In this document: positions 27,667-37,847 of the stretch, piece by piece
Numbering within the stretch: the first letter of the stretch is position 1
How the letters are laid out: each line of letters starts with the position of its first letter
Assembly (NCBI GenBank): GCA_000149225.2
Contig: CM000688.1
Coordinates: 372,001 to 436,000, forward strand
Length of the DNA stretch: 64,000 bases
Reading direction: 5' to 3'
DNA from: Lachancea kluyveri NRRL Y-12651
Taxonomy: Eukaryota > Ascomycota > Saccharomycetes > Saccharomycetales > Saccharomycetaceae
Notes under the pieces: model-generated
The model's database searches: none
Told to the model about the DNA's origin: nothing
What the model saw: the letters and a program-made list of their open reading frames with translations, nothing else
Translations under genes and position numbers: made by a program

Positions 27667-29544
27667 ATGTCACATCGACGCCATATTAGCATACAAACTC
27701 TGGATACTACTTACAGCACTAGTGACACGAGTTCTGACTCGACTCCATCTGATGAAAACATAGTAATTAATACACGTCGCTGGACTCAAAGGACAGATTC
27801 ATTTTTTACAGAGAGTTTTCCCACTACCCAAGACTCAACTACACCTGATGCACATGTTGATGATTTGAAATTACGTTTAAGCCAAATTCATAGTAGTAAC
27901 GACAGGATAAATCACAGAGAGCAGTTTTCAGAAGCCCCTGATCTTGAAATGAGCTTTGATGACGCAAATTTTCAACCACAATCGGGTCCTCGATTTCCCG
28001 CAGAACAAAGACAAATTGCAGTAAAAAAAAGTATCGATGATGAAGTATCGTATTCGCTTTCTCCATCTACAGTGAGAGATAAAAATTCAACCTCTTTGAT
28101 ATCTCATGATGGAAGTTTCCATCCTTTAACGGGTGCATCTCCGAGCAATCCAAATTTAAGAATGGCTAGTAGCCAAACAGCCATTAGCGGGACCCCAGTA
28201 GAAGATCTGGATCCCGATACTTTCCCAACACCTTTAGTTTATACAACATCGCATAGTGGCTCAATTGAGCAAAGTACTAGTGGCAGTGATCTCCAAAAGC
28301 ACGATGACAGTGAAGGGTCCTCGGACGTATATGACCGTTCCGCTATAAGAACCAGAAAATCTACGACTGATCCAAGAAGTAGGGATAGCTGTCGAACAGT
28401 TTCGACTTCTTTATTGGTAGATGAAAGAGGTACAGAAAACATAATCCGAGAAAGCCACGAGGAAGAAGAGCAAATACAACATTCTACTAACCCAAGAACC
28501 TCTTCGTATTATCCACCACTAGACTCACCATTGGATCTCCCTGTGGTCGTAAAAGACGCCTCTTTAGAGCCCCCGTTAATTTTGGGTACACAAAATAGAT
28601 ATTCGGGGATTGCCAGTTTTGATGATTCATACTTGGACTACAAAGACACTTTAAACCCTCAAATCGAGCATGCTGTAAAACTGTTTAAAATGGAGATGAA
28701 AAATCCCCAGACAGTGGAATTAGTGAAACAGAATCAAGTAAAGGTTTCGAGCGAAGACCAGGAATTTGTCCCTCCCCAAAAAAGTGTGACGGAGAAGAAA
28801 TCGCATAGCTCTTTGCGTAGCGCGCATAGTGACCAGATCTCGCATTACTCACAAACCAGAAAAACGACTAAAGGATTTCATAATGCATCTTTGCTTTCGA
28901 GCATACTGGTCCCACCGCCAAAGAGTTTTAAAAAGAAAAGTGCTAAATCGAAATCTATTCCTGCTCTAAGAAAAGTCTCTGGTAGCTCGAAAAATGAAAC
29001 ACATAATTTAAATCAGCAACAAAAGTGCCAAAACCTAGGAAATGATGAGAAGCACACTGTAGAACGGAATTTTCAGAAATTGCAGAAGCCACAACCCCTA
29101 AAGTCGACGAAAAATTCTCTTAAACACCAAGACACACTTGCTAAAATTTACGATTTCCGTGAACAAATGTGTTACCAAAACAAAGATTTAGAAGCAATTC
29201 CTCTCCAACATACTGAGTCTTCGTCAGTTGCCTCTTCAAAATCTAAGCTGGGTATATTGAATCACATTTTTAGTGTACCGCGCATCGTTATATTAATTTT
29301 GGTGTGCATGTTAGTTCCTCCGTTGTTCTTGATGATTGGATTGGGTCCACGCTGTGGAGTTCCTGATAGTCAAATAATGAGGCTAATTATGAATCAGGAA
29401 TATCGATTGGGATCATTCAAAGGTTATATTTGGGATATTGACGTAACATGGTTTAGGAAGCTTTGCCTATTCTTGGGTACGCTGGAAGTACTCATTATTT
29501 TTGCATGTATTGGTATTGGGTTTGGTGTTGGCCTCAGAAATTAG
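27667..29544 (+). CDS. BUD8: Bipolar bud-site selection protein (BUD8/BUD9)
   Basis: Cortical landmark for bipolar budding in diploid cells; in S. cerevisiae Bud8 marks the distal pole and Bud9 the proximal pole. The 625 residues consist of a long Ser/Thr-rich, low-complexity N-terminal part (about 1-530), expected to be exposed and glycosylated, and a conserved C-terminal module with two membrane segments (VPRIVILILVCMLVPPLFLMIGLG and FLGTLEVLIIFACIGIGFGVGL) separated by a short loop, as in Bud8/Bud9. There is no N-terminal signal peptide. One gene replaces the duplicate pair YLR353W/YGR041W, so a single landmark would have to serve both poles or one. The C-terminal match and position between LUG1 and MTE1 support the call. 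Confidence 0.87.
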   Translation: MSHRRHISIQTLDTTYSTSDTSSDSTPSDENIVINTRRWTQRTDSFFTESFPTTQDSTTPDAHVDDLKLRLSQIHSSNDRINHREQFSEAPDLEMSFDDANFQPQSGPRFPAEQRQIAVKKSIDDEVSYSLSPSTVRDKNSTSLISHDGSFHPLTGASPSNPNLRMASSQTAISGTPVEDLDPDTFPTPLVYTTSHSGSIEQSTSGSDLQKHDDSEGSSDVYDRSAIRTRKSTTDPRSRDSCRTVSTSLLVDERGTENIIRESHEEEEQIQHSTNPRTSSYYPPLDSPLDLPVVVKDASLEPPLILGTQNRYSGIASFDDSYLDYKDTLNPQIEHAVKLFKMEMKNPQTVELVKQNQVKVSSEDQEFVPPQKSVTEKKSHSSLRSAHSDQISHYSQTRKTTKGFHNASLLSSILVPPPKSFKKKSAKSKSIPALRKVSGSSKNETHNLNQQQKCQNLGNDEKHTVERNFQKLQKPQPLKSTKNSLKHQDTLAKIYDFREQMCYQNKDLEAIPLQHTESSSVASSKSKLGILNHIFSVPRIVILILVCMLVPPLFLMIGLGPRCGVPDSQIMRLIMNQEYRLGSFKGYIWDIDVTWFRKLCLFLGTLEVLIIFACIGIGFGVGLRN

Positions 29545-29844
29545 TAACAAAGCGCCAATATTCAGGAAAACTGGGTTCATTTATATCTTCATAAGGCCGA
29601 CGACTATATGCCTTTTACGAAGGAAGAAATTATTTGACCGTTTTTTTCTCTCCCTTTTACCTATCCACCCTCAGATAAATAGATATCATCATTAGTGTTT
29701 TTTTTTTGTTTTTTTTTTTTACTCCCATTAAAAACCTTAATTAAATAGCATTGCAACCTTCTAATAAACTAATCAATGAAAGAAATCTTTTGTGATATAC
29801 TCTTCTGAACAGGATCGTATAACTACGTATGTGGCAGGGGATAT
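29545..29844. other. Convergent BUD8/9-permease spacer
   Basis: A 300-bp spacer between two converging 3' ends, with T-rich runs near 29697-29720 that could serve in 3'-end formation. No gene. Confidence 0.45.
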
Positions 29845-31461
29845 TTAGTGTGACAACACAGATGTCAATGCGACAATGTCAGAACTTTTCAAAACTTTGT
29901 CAATATCCATTCTCCGCCCAGTTTCAAAATCCATATTTTCGTACCTCACTAATCTAGTTTTGAAATAAAACAAGTCGTAAAATCCCCACCAAATAAAAAA
30001 CACTGGTAGCATGATATAGCAATCAATAAAACTACTCTTATCCCATGGGGTAAAGGAGGTCCATCCCTGGACTAAAATTAAAACGATACCCAAGCCGATT
30101 GCAAAGTAATTCGACCATGGATACAGGGGAGCAAGATAACCAAGGTCACTTAGAGACTTATGCTGTCTCAACCAACCTTTTCTAAAGCGCAGATGTATAA
30201 ACGATATGCCTGCCCAGACTATGAAGGCGCTCACACCGGTGATACCAACGATGTAGCTATATGCAACAGAAGAACCTGCAGAATAACTCAATATAGACAG
30301 AAAACCAAAAAGATGGCAGGTGTGAATAGCGACATATGGAACACCTTTTTTGTCAGTTTTTGTGAATATTTTGGGTCCCATTCCCATTTCGCTCCATGTG
30401 AAGAGAGATCTTGAAGCAAGAAAAATAGCAGAGTTAATAGAAGACAAACACGTAATCAGAATCATAGTGGTCACGAAATATTTAGAATTGTTCCAACCAG
30501 CATTTGTCAACGCGATGGTCATCGGCGATCTCATTGCCTTGCTTGAATCGTTCAGGGACGTATCATGTGGTGAAACGGTTACAGAATAAAAGACAGAGAT
30601 ACCAAAGTAAACGTAGAAGATTCTGAAAACAGTGTTTCTAACAGCAGATGGTATTGCCTTTTGAGGGTTACGGGCTTCGCTTGCAAAGATGGATACACTT
30701 TCTATACCACTCAGAAAGACGCCTGCATAAACAAAGGAATTTGCAATACCTTTAAAACCATCAACCAATGGATGCTTGCCAAATGGATTATCAGGTTTGT
30801 GGTTAGGAATCCCACCAGCAGCAAAAATTATAGCAAAAACATAAAATCCAGTAATGAAGGCCAGCTTCATGAACCCTAAGATGTACTCAGCCTCACCATA
30901 AGCGCTGACACTAAGAAGTTGGAATAGTGAGAAGCCTGCCCAAAAGATTAAAAACCACCCATAAGTTGGAATCTTCTCGGTGTACGTCTCACAGATACTA
31001 GTCAATGCTGTATATTCTGAAATAAGATTTGTAATCCATAGAACAACATATGACAAGGCTAATGCAGCACCAAACCCCGGTGATACATATCTTGTCGCAT
31101 GTTTACAAAAATTAAAGTCAAACGTAGCATTCAACTCGCCAATACTAAACATCATACTCAGTACAAGTGCACCAACAATTGCAAACCCTGTAAGCATACC
31201 AGCACCGCCACCTGTTTTCAACATAGAGCCCATACCGACGAATACACCAGGCCCCAAAATACCACAAATAGCCATCAGGTTGATCATTCTATTTTTCAAA
31301 CCTGGGTTTAAACCATTGTCGAGCATTAGCTCGCCATTTTCATTTACGATGTATCCGTTACCAAAGTTTGCGCCGTCAACATTGGCATTGGAAGACACTG
31401 GACTAGTATTGTTCGTCACTGCGGAAACTTCTTTATCAGGCATTTTCTCCGAGGTTGACAT
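29845..31461 (-). CDS. Amino-acid permease (APC/YAT family)
   Basis: Plasma-membrane amino-acid/H+ symporter by family. The ATG at 31461 (MSTSEKMPDKEVSAV) gives 538 residues; the upstream frame begins with GTG only. A ~75-residue hydrophilic cytosolic N terminus precedes about twelve membrane segments. The first contains GILGPGVFVGMGSMLKTGG, matching the GxG(I/V)F substrate-binding turn; a later SVSIFASEARNPQKAIP block matches the TAGE..NP family motif in altered form. It is transcribed divergently from the dipeptidase with a 439-bp common promoter. No syntenic S. cerevisiae gene exists between BUD8/9 and MTE1 or TAL1. Substrate is unknown; a link to peptide breakdown products is inferred from the neighbour. 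Confidence 0.85.
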   Translation of the reverse strand: MSTSEKMPDKEVSAVTNNTSPVSSNANVDGANFGNGYIVNENGELMLDNGLNPGLKNRMINLMAICGILGPGVFVGMGSMLKTGGGAGMLTGFAIVGALVLSMMFSIGELNATFDFNFCKHATRYVSPGFGAALALSYVVLWITNLISEYTALTSICETYTEKIPTYGWFLIFWAGFSLFQLLSVSAYGEAEYILGFMKLAFITGFYVFAIIFAAGGIPNHKPDNPFGKHPLVDGFKGIANSFVYAGVFLSGIESVSIFASEARNPQKAIPSAVRNTVFRIFYVYFGISVFYSVTVSPHDTSLNDSSKAMRSPMTIALTNAGWNNSKYFVTTMILITCLSSINSAIFLASRSLFTWSEMGMGPKIFTKTDKKGVPYVAIHTCHLFGFLSILSYSAGSSVAYSYIVGITGVSAFIVWAGISFIHLRFRKGWLRQHKSLSDLGYLAPLYPWSNYFAIGLGIVLILVQGWTSFTPWDKSSFIDCYIMLPVFFIWWGFYDLFYFKTRLVRYENMDFETGRRMDIDKVLKSSDIVALTSVLSH

Positions 31462-31900
31462 TTCTCTAAAAATCTTGGCAAAACAAGGTAAAACGAGAAA
31501 AAATGGGTCGTAAACCACTAATTTTTTCCCCCTTTACATATTTATACTTGCTCCTGCCCACTCCAAGGATGGAAGATCATCTGTAGGTATTGGTATCTCT
31601 TGAAGAATGCATGTTGCGTTTAATTACCCATAACGGTCTATCTTATCGCTAGTCCGTCGCAAAGCGGGATGACTATGTCGCGCCAGTAATTCCGCGATTT
31701 TGGTTGCAAAACGGCCATCGATTGTTAGATGCATTTGTGAATGAATCTCCCCTGAGAAAGTTAAATATCACCTGCTCTCCCCCTCTGTTTGGCATATTCG
31801 GACTACCTTTTTTTTTTTCAGCCAATCCAATCTTTTCTAGTTCTTTTATCCAGAGCTCTGATAGAAATTATTATCAAACAATCTAACAACGAGAGGAAAC
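31462..31900. promoter_or_regulatory. Divergent permease-dipeptidase promoter with GATA motifs
   Basis: A 439-bp bidirectional promoter. CTTATC (GATAAG on the minus strand) lies at 31642-31647, and weaker GATA cores occur near 31859 and 31872 close to the dipeptidase start. GATA factors (Gln3, Gat1) drive nitrogen-catabolite-sensitive genes in yeast, so control by nitrogen supply is plausible. A CGG...CCG pair flanks the first site (31636-31658), possibly relevant to a Zn2Cys6 regulator. Confidence 0.45.
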
Positions 31901-33190
31901 ATGTTCTTACAGAAAAGGTTTGAAAGGGGGGAGGGGTCGGTTGATGAAAGGTTTGTGAAACTTTCTAAGACTGTTCCTGTCATCGATACACACAACGATT
32001 TTCCATACTTGTTGCGCGTACAATTGCACAATAAGATCAACGATCTAGATTTTGGTTCTAATTTGACCAGTAGTACAGATCTGCCCAAGTTGAAAAGAGG
32101 GTGCGTTGGTGTCCAGTTCTTCAGCGTTTATATAGAGTGCAAAGATGGTGGTGATTTTTTGTATACGGACTTTAATGTGTTGAACAGTGCTGTCCGTGAT
32201 ACGCTGGAACAGATCGATGTCACTAAGAGGTTGGTCTCTAAGTATCACCGAGAGATGAAGTTCGTGAACAGTGCTGCAGAAGCTCTGGATACATACCAGA
32301 AAGATCAAAAAATTGCGATTACCCTTGGTGTCGAAGGGCTGCATCAATGTGACCTATCTCTGGCCGTTGTCAGAATGTACTTCGACCTGGGTGTTCGTTA
32401 CATTACGTTAACCCACAACTGCGACAACCCCTTTGCTATGGCAGCCAGCTCCATTCCATTCCGTGAAAAGGACTTTGGTTTAACTGCTTATGGTGTTGAA
32501 TGTGTCAAAGAGATGAACCGGTTGGGTATGATGGTGGACTTGTCACATGTGAGCTATCAAACTATGTTGGACGTCCTTGAGGTCTCTGAGGCGCCAGTGA
32601 TTTTCTCACATTCTTCAGTGTACAAACTAACCAACCATGAAAGAAATGTTAGAGATGACGTCTTGCTTAAACTCAAAGATAATGGTGGTGTTATCCAGAT
32701 AAATTTCTGTCCGTTCTTTATCACCAATGGTGGTAAAGACGAACAAGGAAACTTGATCGCTTCCATTGACGATGCGGTTGAACATATTTCTTATGTCATT
32801 GACTTAATAGGGTGGGATCATGTTGGTCTAGGTTCAGATTTTGACGGGATTCCAGGATATCCTGTAGGCTTAGAAGATGTTTCTAAATATCCTGATCTAA
32901 TCAAGAAGATTTGGAGGAAATACGATGCCGATGAATCGCAAATTGCAAAATTGATGGGGTGGAACACGCTAAGAGTTTGGAATACATGTGAGAAAGTCGC
33001 AGCCCAAAAGCAAGATATGGCTCCTATGGAGGAACAATGGGGAGCGAGAGCATGGGAATTCCCAACATGGGCTACGGATGATATGCCAGAAATTTTCCCT
33101 GGGTCTAAAGACATATATAAGAAAACGACCAAGTGGAACAGCGCCCAACCTTTAATTATTTCTGAGCCCGGAAATAGCAGTAAAAAATGA
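31901..33190 (+). CDS. M19 (renal/membrane-type) dipeptidase
   Basis: Zinc dipeptidase of peptidase family M19. The metal-binding and catalytic motifs are visible in order: VIDTHND, LGVEGLHQ, LTHNCDNPF, VDLSHVS, FSHSSVY and GLGSDFDG. The 429 residues have no signal peptide, membrane anchor or organelle tag, so a cytosolic enzyme is expected, unlike the GPI-anchored animal form. M19 enzymes typically accept a D-residue at the C-terminal position of a dipeptide. It is divergent from an amino-acid permease. No counterpart lies at this position in S. cerevisiae, and I do not know one elsewhere in that genome. Possible roles are cysteinyl-glycine or D-amino-acid dipeptide hydrolysis; sequence alone does not decide. 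Confidence 0.93.
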   Translation: MFLQKRFERGEGSVDERFVKLSKTVPVIDTHNDFPYLLRVQLHNKINDLDFGSNLTSSTDLPKLKRGCVGVQFFSVYIECKDGGDFLYTDFNVLNSAVRDTLEQIDVTKRLVSKYHREMKFVNSAAEALDTYQKDQKIAITLGVEGLHQCDLSLAVVRMYFDLGVRYITLTHNCDNPFAMAASSIPFREKDFGLTAYGVECVKEMNRLGMMVDLSHVSYQTMLDVLEVSEAPVIFSHSSVYKLTNHERNVRDDVLLKLKDNGGVIQINFCPFFITNGGKDEQGNLIASIDDAVEHISYVIDLIGWDHVGLGSDFDGIPGYPVGLEDVSKYPDLIKKIWRKYDADESQIAKLMGWNTLRVWNTCEKVAAQKQDMAPMEEQWGARAWEFPTWATDDMPEIFPGSKDIYKKTTKWNSAQPLIISEPGNSSKK

Positions 33191-33415
33191 CAAATCCTGC
33201 TCTGAAACAAGATATGTGTATATTTTTGTTCTCAACTACAATTTGAATAATTATATCTATTATAAATCACGGGACTGTATACTTCTTGCACATTGGTGTT
33301 TTTTTTTGTTTTTTTTTACCTTCGTTTGCCAGGCCGTCTTTTCAGACGAAACCTTCGATTCAGTTGATTCATCTGGTAAAGGAGTACACCTTTGATAAAA
33401 GCCGATACCAAGAGA

Positions 33416-34465
33416 ATGTCTGTTCGAGATCGTATGGTTTCACATGTGGTTGAGTATCACTGCCAGTATACCGATCAGCTAAGAAAGAAACACAAGGCTT
33501 GGCATGACGGAAAGTTGAAATATTTCCAACTAAATAACAAGTTTCAATTGTACACCTTGGAAGATAACGTGCTACTAAGCAGTGAATTCATAACGAACCT
33601 AAAACAGTTGGATAACGTTTTGGATGAATCTAAGTTTGGTAGTGAGGAACACCAGGTTTTTAGTCAGTATTTGGTTGTGATATCGGAGATAGATTGTGAA
33701 TATGATAGAGAACTCAATGGATTTAACCACAACGCAGTCACAACGAAGAAATCCATACAGTCTGCGACGGTAGCGAGCAGCGGTTGTATGAGGAGCAATA
33801 CAGCCAACTTGACTTCTACGAGAAGTGAACCAACCGGCAAGCTTAGGGTTAAACGCGTTGAAAAGAGTGCGACCAATACGAGATCAAGCCTGGCGCTACG
33901 ATTCAACAAACCATTCAAGCCCCCGAAAATGCTAAAGAAGGATTTAAATTCTGAAAACACTATGGACAAGCCAGCCGTTAAGCCCGTACAAGATATTGAC
34001 CAAGACCCTGTCGTAAAAAATTCTCTAGCATTAGATATGAATTCGCCCAAGACAAAAGTATCTTCTATTATACGGCATCGTGTTGCAAGAAGTACACCGT
34101 CAACACAAACCGGGATCTTGTTGGCTGAAAATCAATGCACGGAATTAAATAAGACTGCCAGGAGCATGCCGTCGACACAATTTGGGACATTTTTGGACAC
34201 GAAAGGCAGACCAGACGAATCTGTGTCTGCCGGGATATGTTCCGAACTGCATATATCTCGGAAGGCTGACTGTAACCCAGGAACTGCCGATGACTGCGAT
34301 CATGGCGACAAGGATCTGGGAAAGTATGGCGCCCTTAACAATAGGTCTCAACCGAGATCCAATTTCCCAGTCTACAAGAACACAGGCTTACGGATTGGTG
34401 GGGGCAAAAGAATCATAGACCATGAACCAATCACACTTTCACGTGGTTTCTCGGACTTGAGCTAA
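33416..34465 (+). CDS. MTE1: Mph1-associated telomere/recombination protein MTE1
   Basis: DNA-repair protein that binds the Mph1 helicase and D-loops in S. cerevisiae and affects telomere maintenance and crossover. The ATG at 33416 (MSVRDRMVSHVVEYHCQYTDQ) is chosen over an in-frame TTG eight codons upstream. The conserved N-terminal domain (about 1-90: QYTDQLRKKHKAWHDGKLKYFQLNNKFQLYTLEDNVL) is clear; the rest is a divergent, basic, Ser/Thr-rich tail with two alike SMPSTQ/STPSTQ segments (about 225 and 250). At 349 residues it is longer than the S. cerevisiae protein (271). It is YGR042W there, next to BUD9. Confidence 0.9.
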   Translation: MSVRDRMVSHVVEYHCQYTDQLRKKHKAWHDGKLKYFQLNNKFQLYTLEDNVLLSSEFITNLKQLDNVLDESKFGSEEHQVFSQYLVVISEIDCEYDRELNGFNHNAVTTKKSIQSATVASSGCMRSNTANLTSTRSEPTGKLRVKRVEKSATNTRSSLALRFNKPFKPPKMLKKDLNSENTMDKPAVKPVQDIDQDPVVKNSLALDMNSPKTKVSSIIRHRVARSTPSTQTGILLAENQCTELNKTARSMPSTQFGTFLDTKGRPDESVSAGICSELHISRKADCNPGTADDCDHGDKDLGKYGALNNRSQPRSNFPVYKNTGLRIGGGKRIIDHEPITLSRGFSDLS

Positions 34466-34621
34466 AGCTAGAAATGCATATACTTAATTTTTTTTTTCGA
34501 GGAAGAAAAAAAAAAAAAAAAAGTGCAAGAATCATTAAAATATATTTATGACGTGGCATAGTCTATAACTGCAAAACCCAAAGTTTCCGTTCTTTTTTAT
34601 CCTTAATTTCGCCCCTGTAAA

Positions 34622-35710
34622 TCATTTGTTGGAGTTATCCTGTCTTTGTATGGGCTTAATGCCAATATGGACTTTGGCTAGTGAATCGTTACGATCCGAA
34701 CCGAATTCTTCGCGCGAAACCGTCTCTTCCGAGCCAGTAAAAGTCGGATAAAATGGTTGACCCCCATTGCCTGAATAGCTGTCGTACCACGAAGGTAATG
34801 AGGAATCGTAAAGCGAAGCCATGCTATTATCTCGCTGTTGTTGTGGGAACTCTGATTTGATATGAGCCTCCTCCTGTCGCTCGAAAATGTGGTTCTGTTC
34901 GTCGTGTTCATTGTTTTTCTCTTTCATCTCTTGAACTTTGGACCTCCTCCGCCTTTTACACGGTTCATCATGGGTATCCTGGGGGAGCCCGTCCTTGGAG
35001 CGGTCTGCCGTGAGCAGGATATGCTTGTTCACGTAACCGTTACTCAAAAACTTATCAGCCACCTCGGGTGATATGTCATCGGGTCTCAGCTGCTGTGTAT
35101 TCAGTTCTCTTTTGAGCTCATTTGTATCTTCGGTATCCAATGCCGAAAAATTCACACTCTTCACCGCCATGTCCACATTTGTCGGGATGATCGAATAGAC
35201 AACTTGATTTATATTCAATTTCCCCGTCGTTTCATTTATGAAAGTTTCCTTATTTTGCAGTAGACGCGACCAGACTTCCGCAGGCTTACCAATGTCGGCA
35301 TCATCGCTGCTGCCGTCATCCGTGCAGGCTTCGCTGGAATGATTGTTGAGCTCCAAGGGTATCGTAGCGCCTCCTTGTCTCAGCATAAGCGATTCGTACT
35401 GGACTTGCTTAAACCTTGCTATCTGATCTGGGTTGATTCTGAGCACACCGCTTTCCAAGACTTTGTCGAATTCTAGGAATAACAAGCTCAACGATTTGGT
35501 AAGCAGCGATACCCTAGTCTCCAGAAGATCTACGTACTCCTGGTTATATAGCTTTTTCAGCTTTCCTTCGGAATAACCTATGCTGGAATTGGAATACGTA
35601 CAGATTTTGTTTTCAGACAGACAACGTTGGCATGGCCTTTCACCGTCACATTTTGTCTTTGATTTACGGCAGGTGTCACAGGCCTTTGAAACCCTCTTCT
35701 TGGTAGTCAT
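34622..35710 (-). CDS. Zn2Cys6 (Gal4-type) transcription factor, unassigned
   Basis: Putative DNA-binding regulator. The binuclear zinc cluster is complete near the N terminus: cysteines 11, 14, 21, 27, 30 and 37 in KRVSKACDTCRKSKTKCD...PCQRC...C. A linker and a short coiled-coil-like segment follow (EYVDLLETRVSLLTKSLSLLFLEF, about 58-82). A basic stretch CKRRRRSK (about 245) may be a nuclear signal. At 362 residues it lacks the large fungal middle-homology domain usual in this class. It has no syntenic S. cerevisiae gene between MTE1 and TAL1/NQM1, though a distant relation to glucose-regulator-type factors (Rgt1/Eds1) is possible. Targets are unknown; the nearby permease-dipeptidase pair is one candidate. 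Confidence 0.88.
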   Translation of the reverse strand: MTTKKRVSKACDTCRKSKTKCDGERPCQRCLSENKICTYSNSSIGYSEGKLKKLYNQEYVDLLETRVSLLTKSLSLLFLEFDKVLESGVLRINPDQIARFKQVQYESLMLRQGGATIPLELNNHSSEACTDDGSSDDADIGKPAEVWSRLLQNKETFINETTGKLNINQVVYSIIPTNVDMAVKSVNFSALDTEDTNELKRELNTQQLRPDDISPEVADKFLSNGYVNKHILLTADRSKDGLPQDTHDEPCKRRRRSKVQEMKEKNNEHDEQNHIFERQEEAHIKSEFPQQQRDNSMASLYDSSLPSWYDSYSGNGGQPFYPTFTGSEETVSREEFGSDRNDSLAKVHIGIKPIQRQDNSNK

Positions 35711-36842
35711 CGAGTATGTGTTGAGGACAGAAGTTTGAAATGCTGAGTGGTAATTGAAGCAAATAATCGTTGTGCTTACAACTTTTTCGCTTGGATCTTG
35801 GCTATCCTTCTTTTTTACCTCTATACTTTCCCAACTGGTGTTCGAATATTACTGATTTCCTTTCAGTGATCAAAAATTCCACACAAATGCCGGAAACGAG
35901 AAAAGATGTCGTTGGATAGATATAATGAGGAACCAAAGCAGGAGAATATAGTCTGTTTGATTTTTGGTTTTGTTGAAAGTATGTAAACTTTGGATTGTTG
36001 ATACCGTGATGCGGGAGAAGTTGTGATGTTTGGTTTTCTGTGCGATGGTTCGCTTGTTGCAAAGAGTACGCTGGTTTTAGAAGTTTCGCACGACTGACCT
36101 AAGTGTTGATGAATCGTTTTGGATTCGCTAATAGAAACCCGAACAATACTTGACACTGCTTATATTATGGGTTCTACTTAAATATGTTGAGCTAAATTGG
36201 TAGTGCTACTGATACACTTTGCGGTTTTGTAAAAAAATAGCGCAATCAAGACACCGTCGTGCTGCTGTAGTTCAAGGAACGCAAAAATCAAGAAATGTAG
36301 GGGTTAGAACAAGAAAAAAGAGGAAATTCTCTAGAATCCACTGGAATAAGCTTTATGCTTTCTTTCTTATTAGATATTTTACGAGAACTTTCCATGTGAG
36401 CTATGATTTTCAATGATCCGGATATACTGATTATTTTTTTTCTTGGACATAGTAGTACCTAGCCGAAGTAGATCCCGATTATCTCATGCGCGCACGCTTT
36501 TCAAGAGACAATTCAGGTAAATGGAGTAATCCGAGAAGGGGATAACCGGCTTGTAACTAAAAGACAGAGAGAAGGGAAGAAGGAAAGAGAGTATCAAAGA
36601 GAAAGAAAGAAGGGAAGAAGGAAAGAGAGTATCAAAGAGAAAGAAAGAAAGAAAGAAAGAAAGAAAAAAAAAAAAAAAGGAGGTACATGGTAAAAGTTGT
36701 CTGTTATATGGAAAAGGCATCAAATAATACATATGTACATATATATATACATACATACATACATAAATTCCAGTTCACGTAAGGTCATGCCAGATGAGAG
36801 AACAAAAATGAACGTTTTATATTGAAAGCTGGGGAAGCGCGT
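35711..36842. other. Long spacer between Zn2Cys6 gene and TAL1
   Basis: A 1.13-kb region holding the promoter of the zinc-cluster gene, a tandem duplication and microsatellites (36571-36678, 36732-36764), and the TAL1 3' flank. No supported gene. Confidence 0.5.
36571..36678. repeat. 38-bp tandem duplication plus (GAAA)n and poly(A)
   Basis: A purine-only-biased unit beginning GAAGGGAAGAAGGAAAGAGAG is present twice with a 38-bp period (36571 and 36609), running into about six GAAA units and an A-tract. A short (TACA)n run follows at about 36740. Confidence 0.85.
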
Positions 36843-37847
36843 TTAAGCCTTAATCTTCTTTTCGATCAATTCGAACAAAGTGACGATATCAGCAGAGAAC
36901 TTTCTGATACCTTCGGACAACTTTTCGGTGGCCATAGCGTCTTCGTTCAATTCGAATCTGAACTTGGCTTCGTCGGAGATGAAGGAAACCTTGGCCAAGT
37001 CTTCGGACTTGGCGGCTTCTGCGTCCAAAACTTGTGGGACAGGGTCCTCGGATGACATCAATTCATCCAACAAACCTGGAGAGATGGTCAAGAAGTCGAC
37101 ACCAGCCAAAGCCTTGATTTCGCCAACGTTTCTGAAAGAAGCACCCATGACAATGGTGTCGTAACCGTATTTCTTGTAGTAGTTGAAAATCTTCCTGACG
37201 GATTTGACACCTGGGTCGGTTTCAGCGGTGTAATCCTTACCGGTGCTGGCCTTGTACCAGTCCAGGATTCTGCCAACGAATGGGGAGATCAAAGTGACCT
37301 TGGCTTCAGCAGCGGCAACGGCTTGGGAGAAGGAAAATAGCAGAGTCAAGTTGACGTGGATGCCGTGCTTTTCTTCCAATTCTTTGGCGGCTTGGATACC
37401 TTCCCAAGTGGAAGCGATCTTGATCAAGACTCTTTCTCTGGAGATACCAGCATCTTCGTACAACTTGATGATGTGCAAGGCCTTGGCGACGGTGGCGTCC
37501 TTGTCGAAGGACAATCTGGCGTCAACTTCGGTGGAGACTCTACCTGGAACGATGTTTAAGATGGCCTTGCCGAATTCGACCAATAGCATGTCGACGGCTT
37601 GGTCGACTTTGTCTTCCAAAGTCTTACCCTGCTTCTTACCGTATTCAACAGCGGTGTCGATCAATTTGGCGTAGTTTTCCTTCTTGGCAGCGGCTAGAAT
37701 CAAAGATGGGTTGGTGGTAGCATCTTGTGGAGTGTACTTGGCAATGGATTCAAAATCACCAGTGTCAGAGACGACAACGGTACCGGTAGCCTTCAACTGT
37801 TCTAGAGAGTTAGACAACTTTTGCTTCTTGTTAACGTGAGGAGCCAT
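36843..37847 (-). CDS. TAL1: Transaldolase (TAL1/NQM1)
   Basis: Non-oxidative pentose-phosphate enzyme moving a dihydroxyacetone unit between sedoheptulose-7-phosphate and glyceraldehyde-3-phosphate via a lysine Schiff base. The ATG at 37847 ([23 protein letters not shown]) gives 334 residues against 335 in S. cerevisiae. Family motifs are intact: [23 protein letters not shown], and the active-site lysine in [12 protein letters not shown]. Codon use is strongly biased towards preferred yeast codons, as expected of a highly expressed enzyme. It is the single equivalent of TAL1 (YLR354C) and NQM1 (YGR043C). Confidence 0.97.
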   Translation of the reverse strand: MAPHVNKKQKLSNSLEQLKATGTVVVSDTGDFESIAKYTPQDATTNPSLILAAAKKENYAKLIDTAVEYGKKQGKTLEDKVDQAVDMLLVEFGKAILNIVPGRVSTEVDARLSFDKDATVAKALHIIKLYEDAGISRERVLIKIASTWEGIQAAKELEEKHGIHVNLTLLFSFSQAVAAAEAKVTLISPFVGRILDWYKASTGKDYTAETDPGVKSVRKIFNYYKKYGYDTIVMGASFRNVGEIKALAGVDFLTISPGLLDELMSSEDPVPQVLDAEAAKSEDLAKVSFISDEAKFRFELNEDAMATEKLSEGIRKFSADIVTLFELIEKKIKA

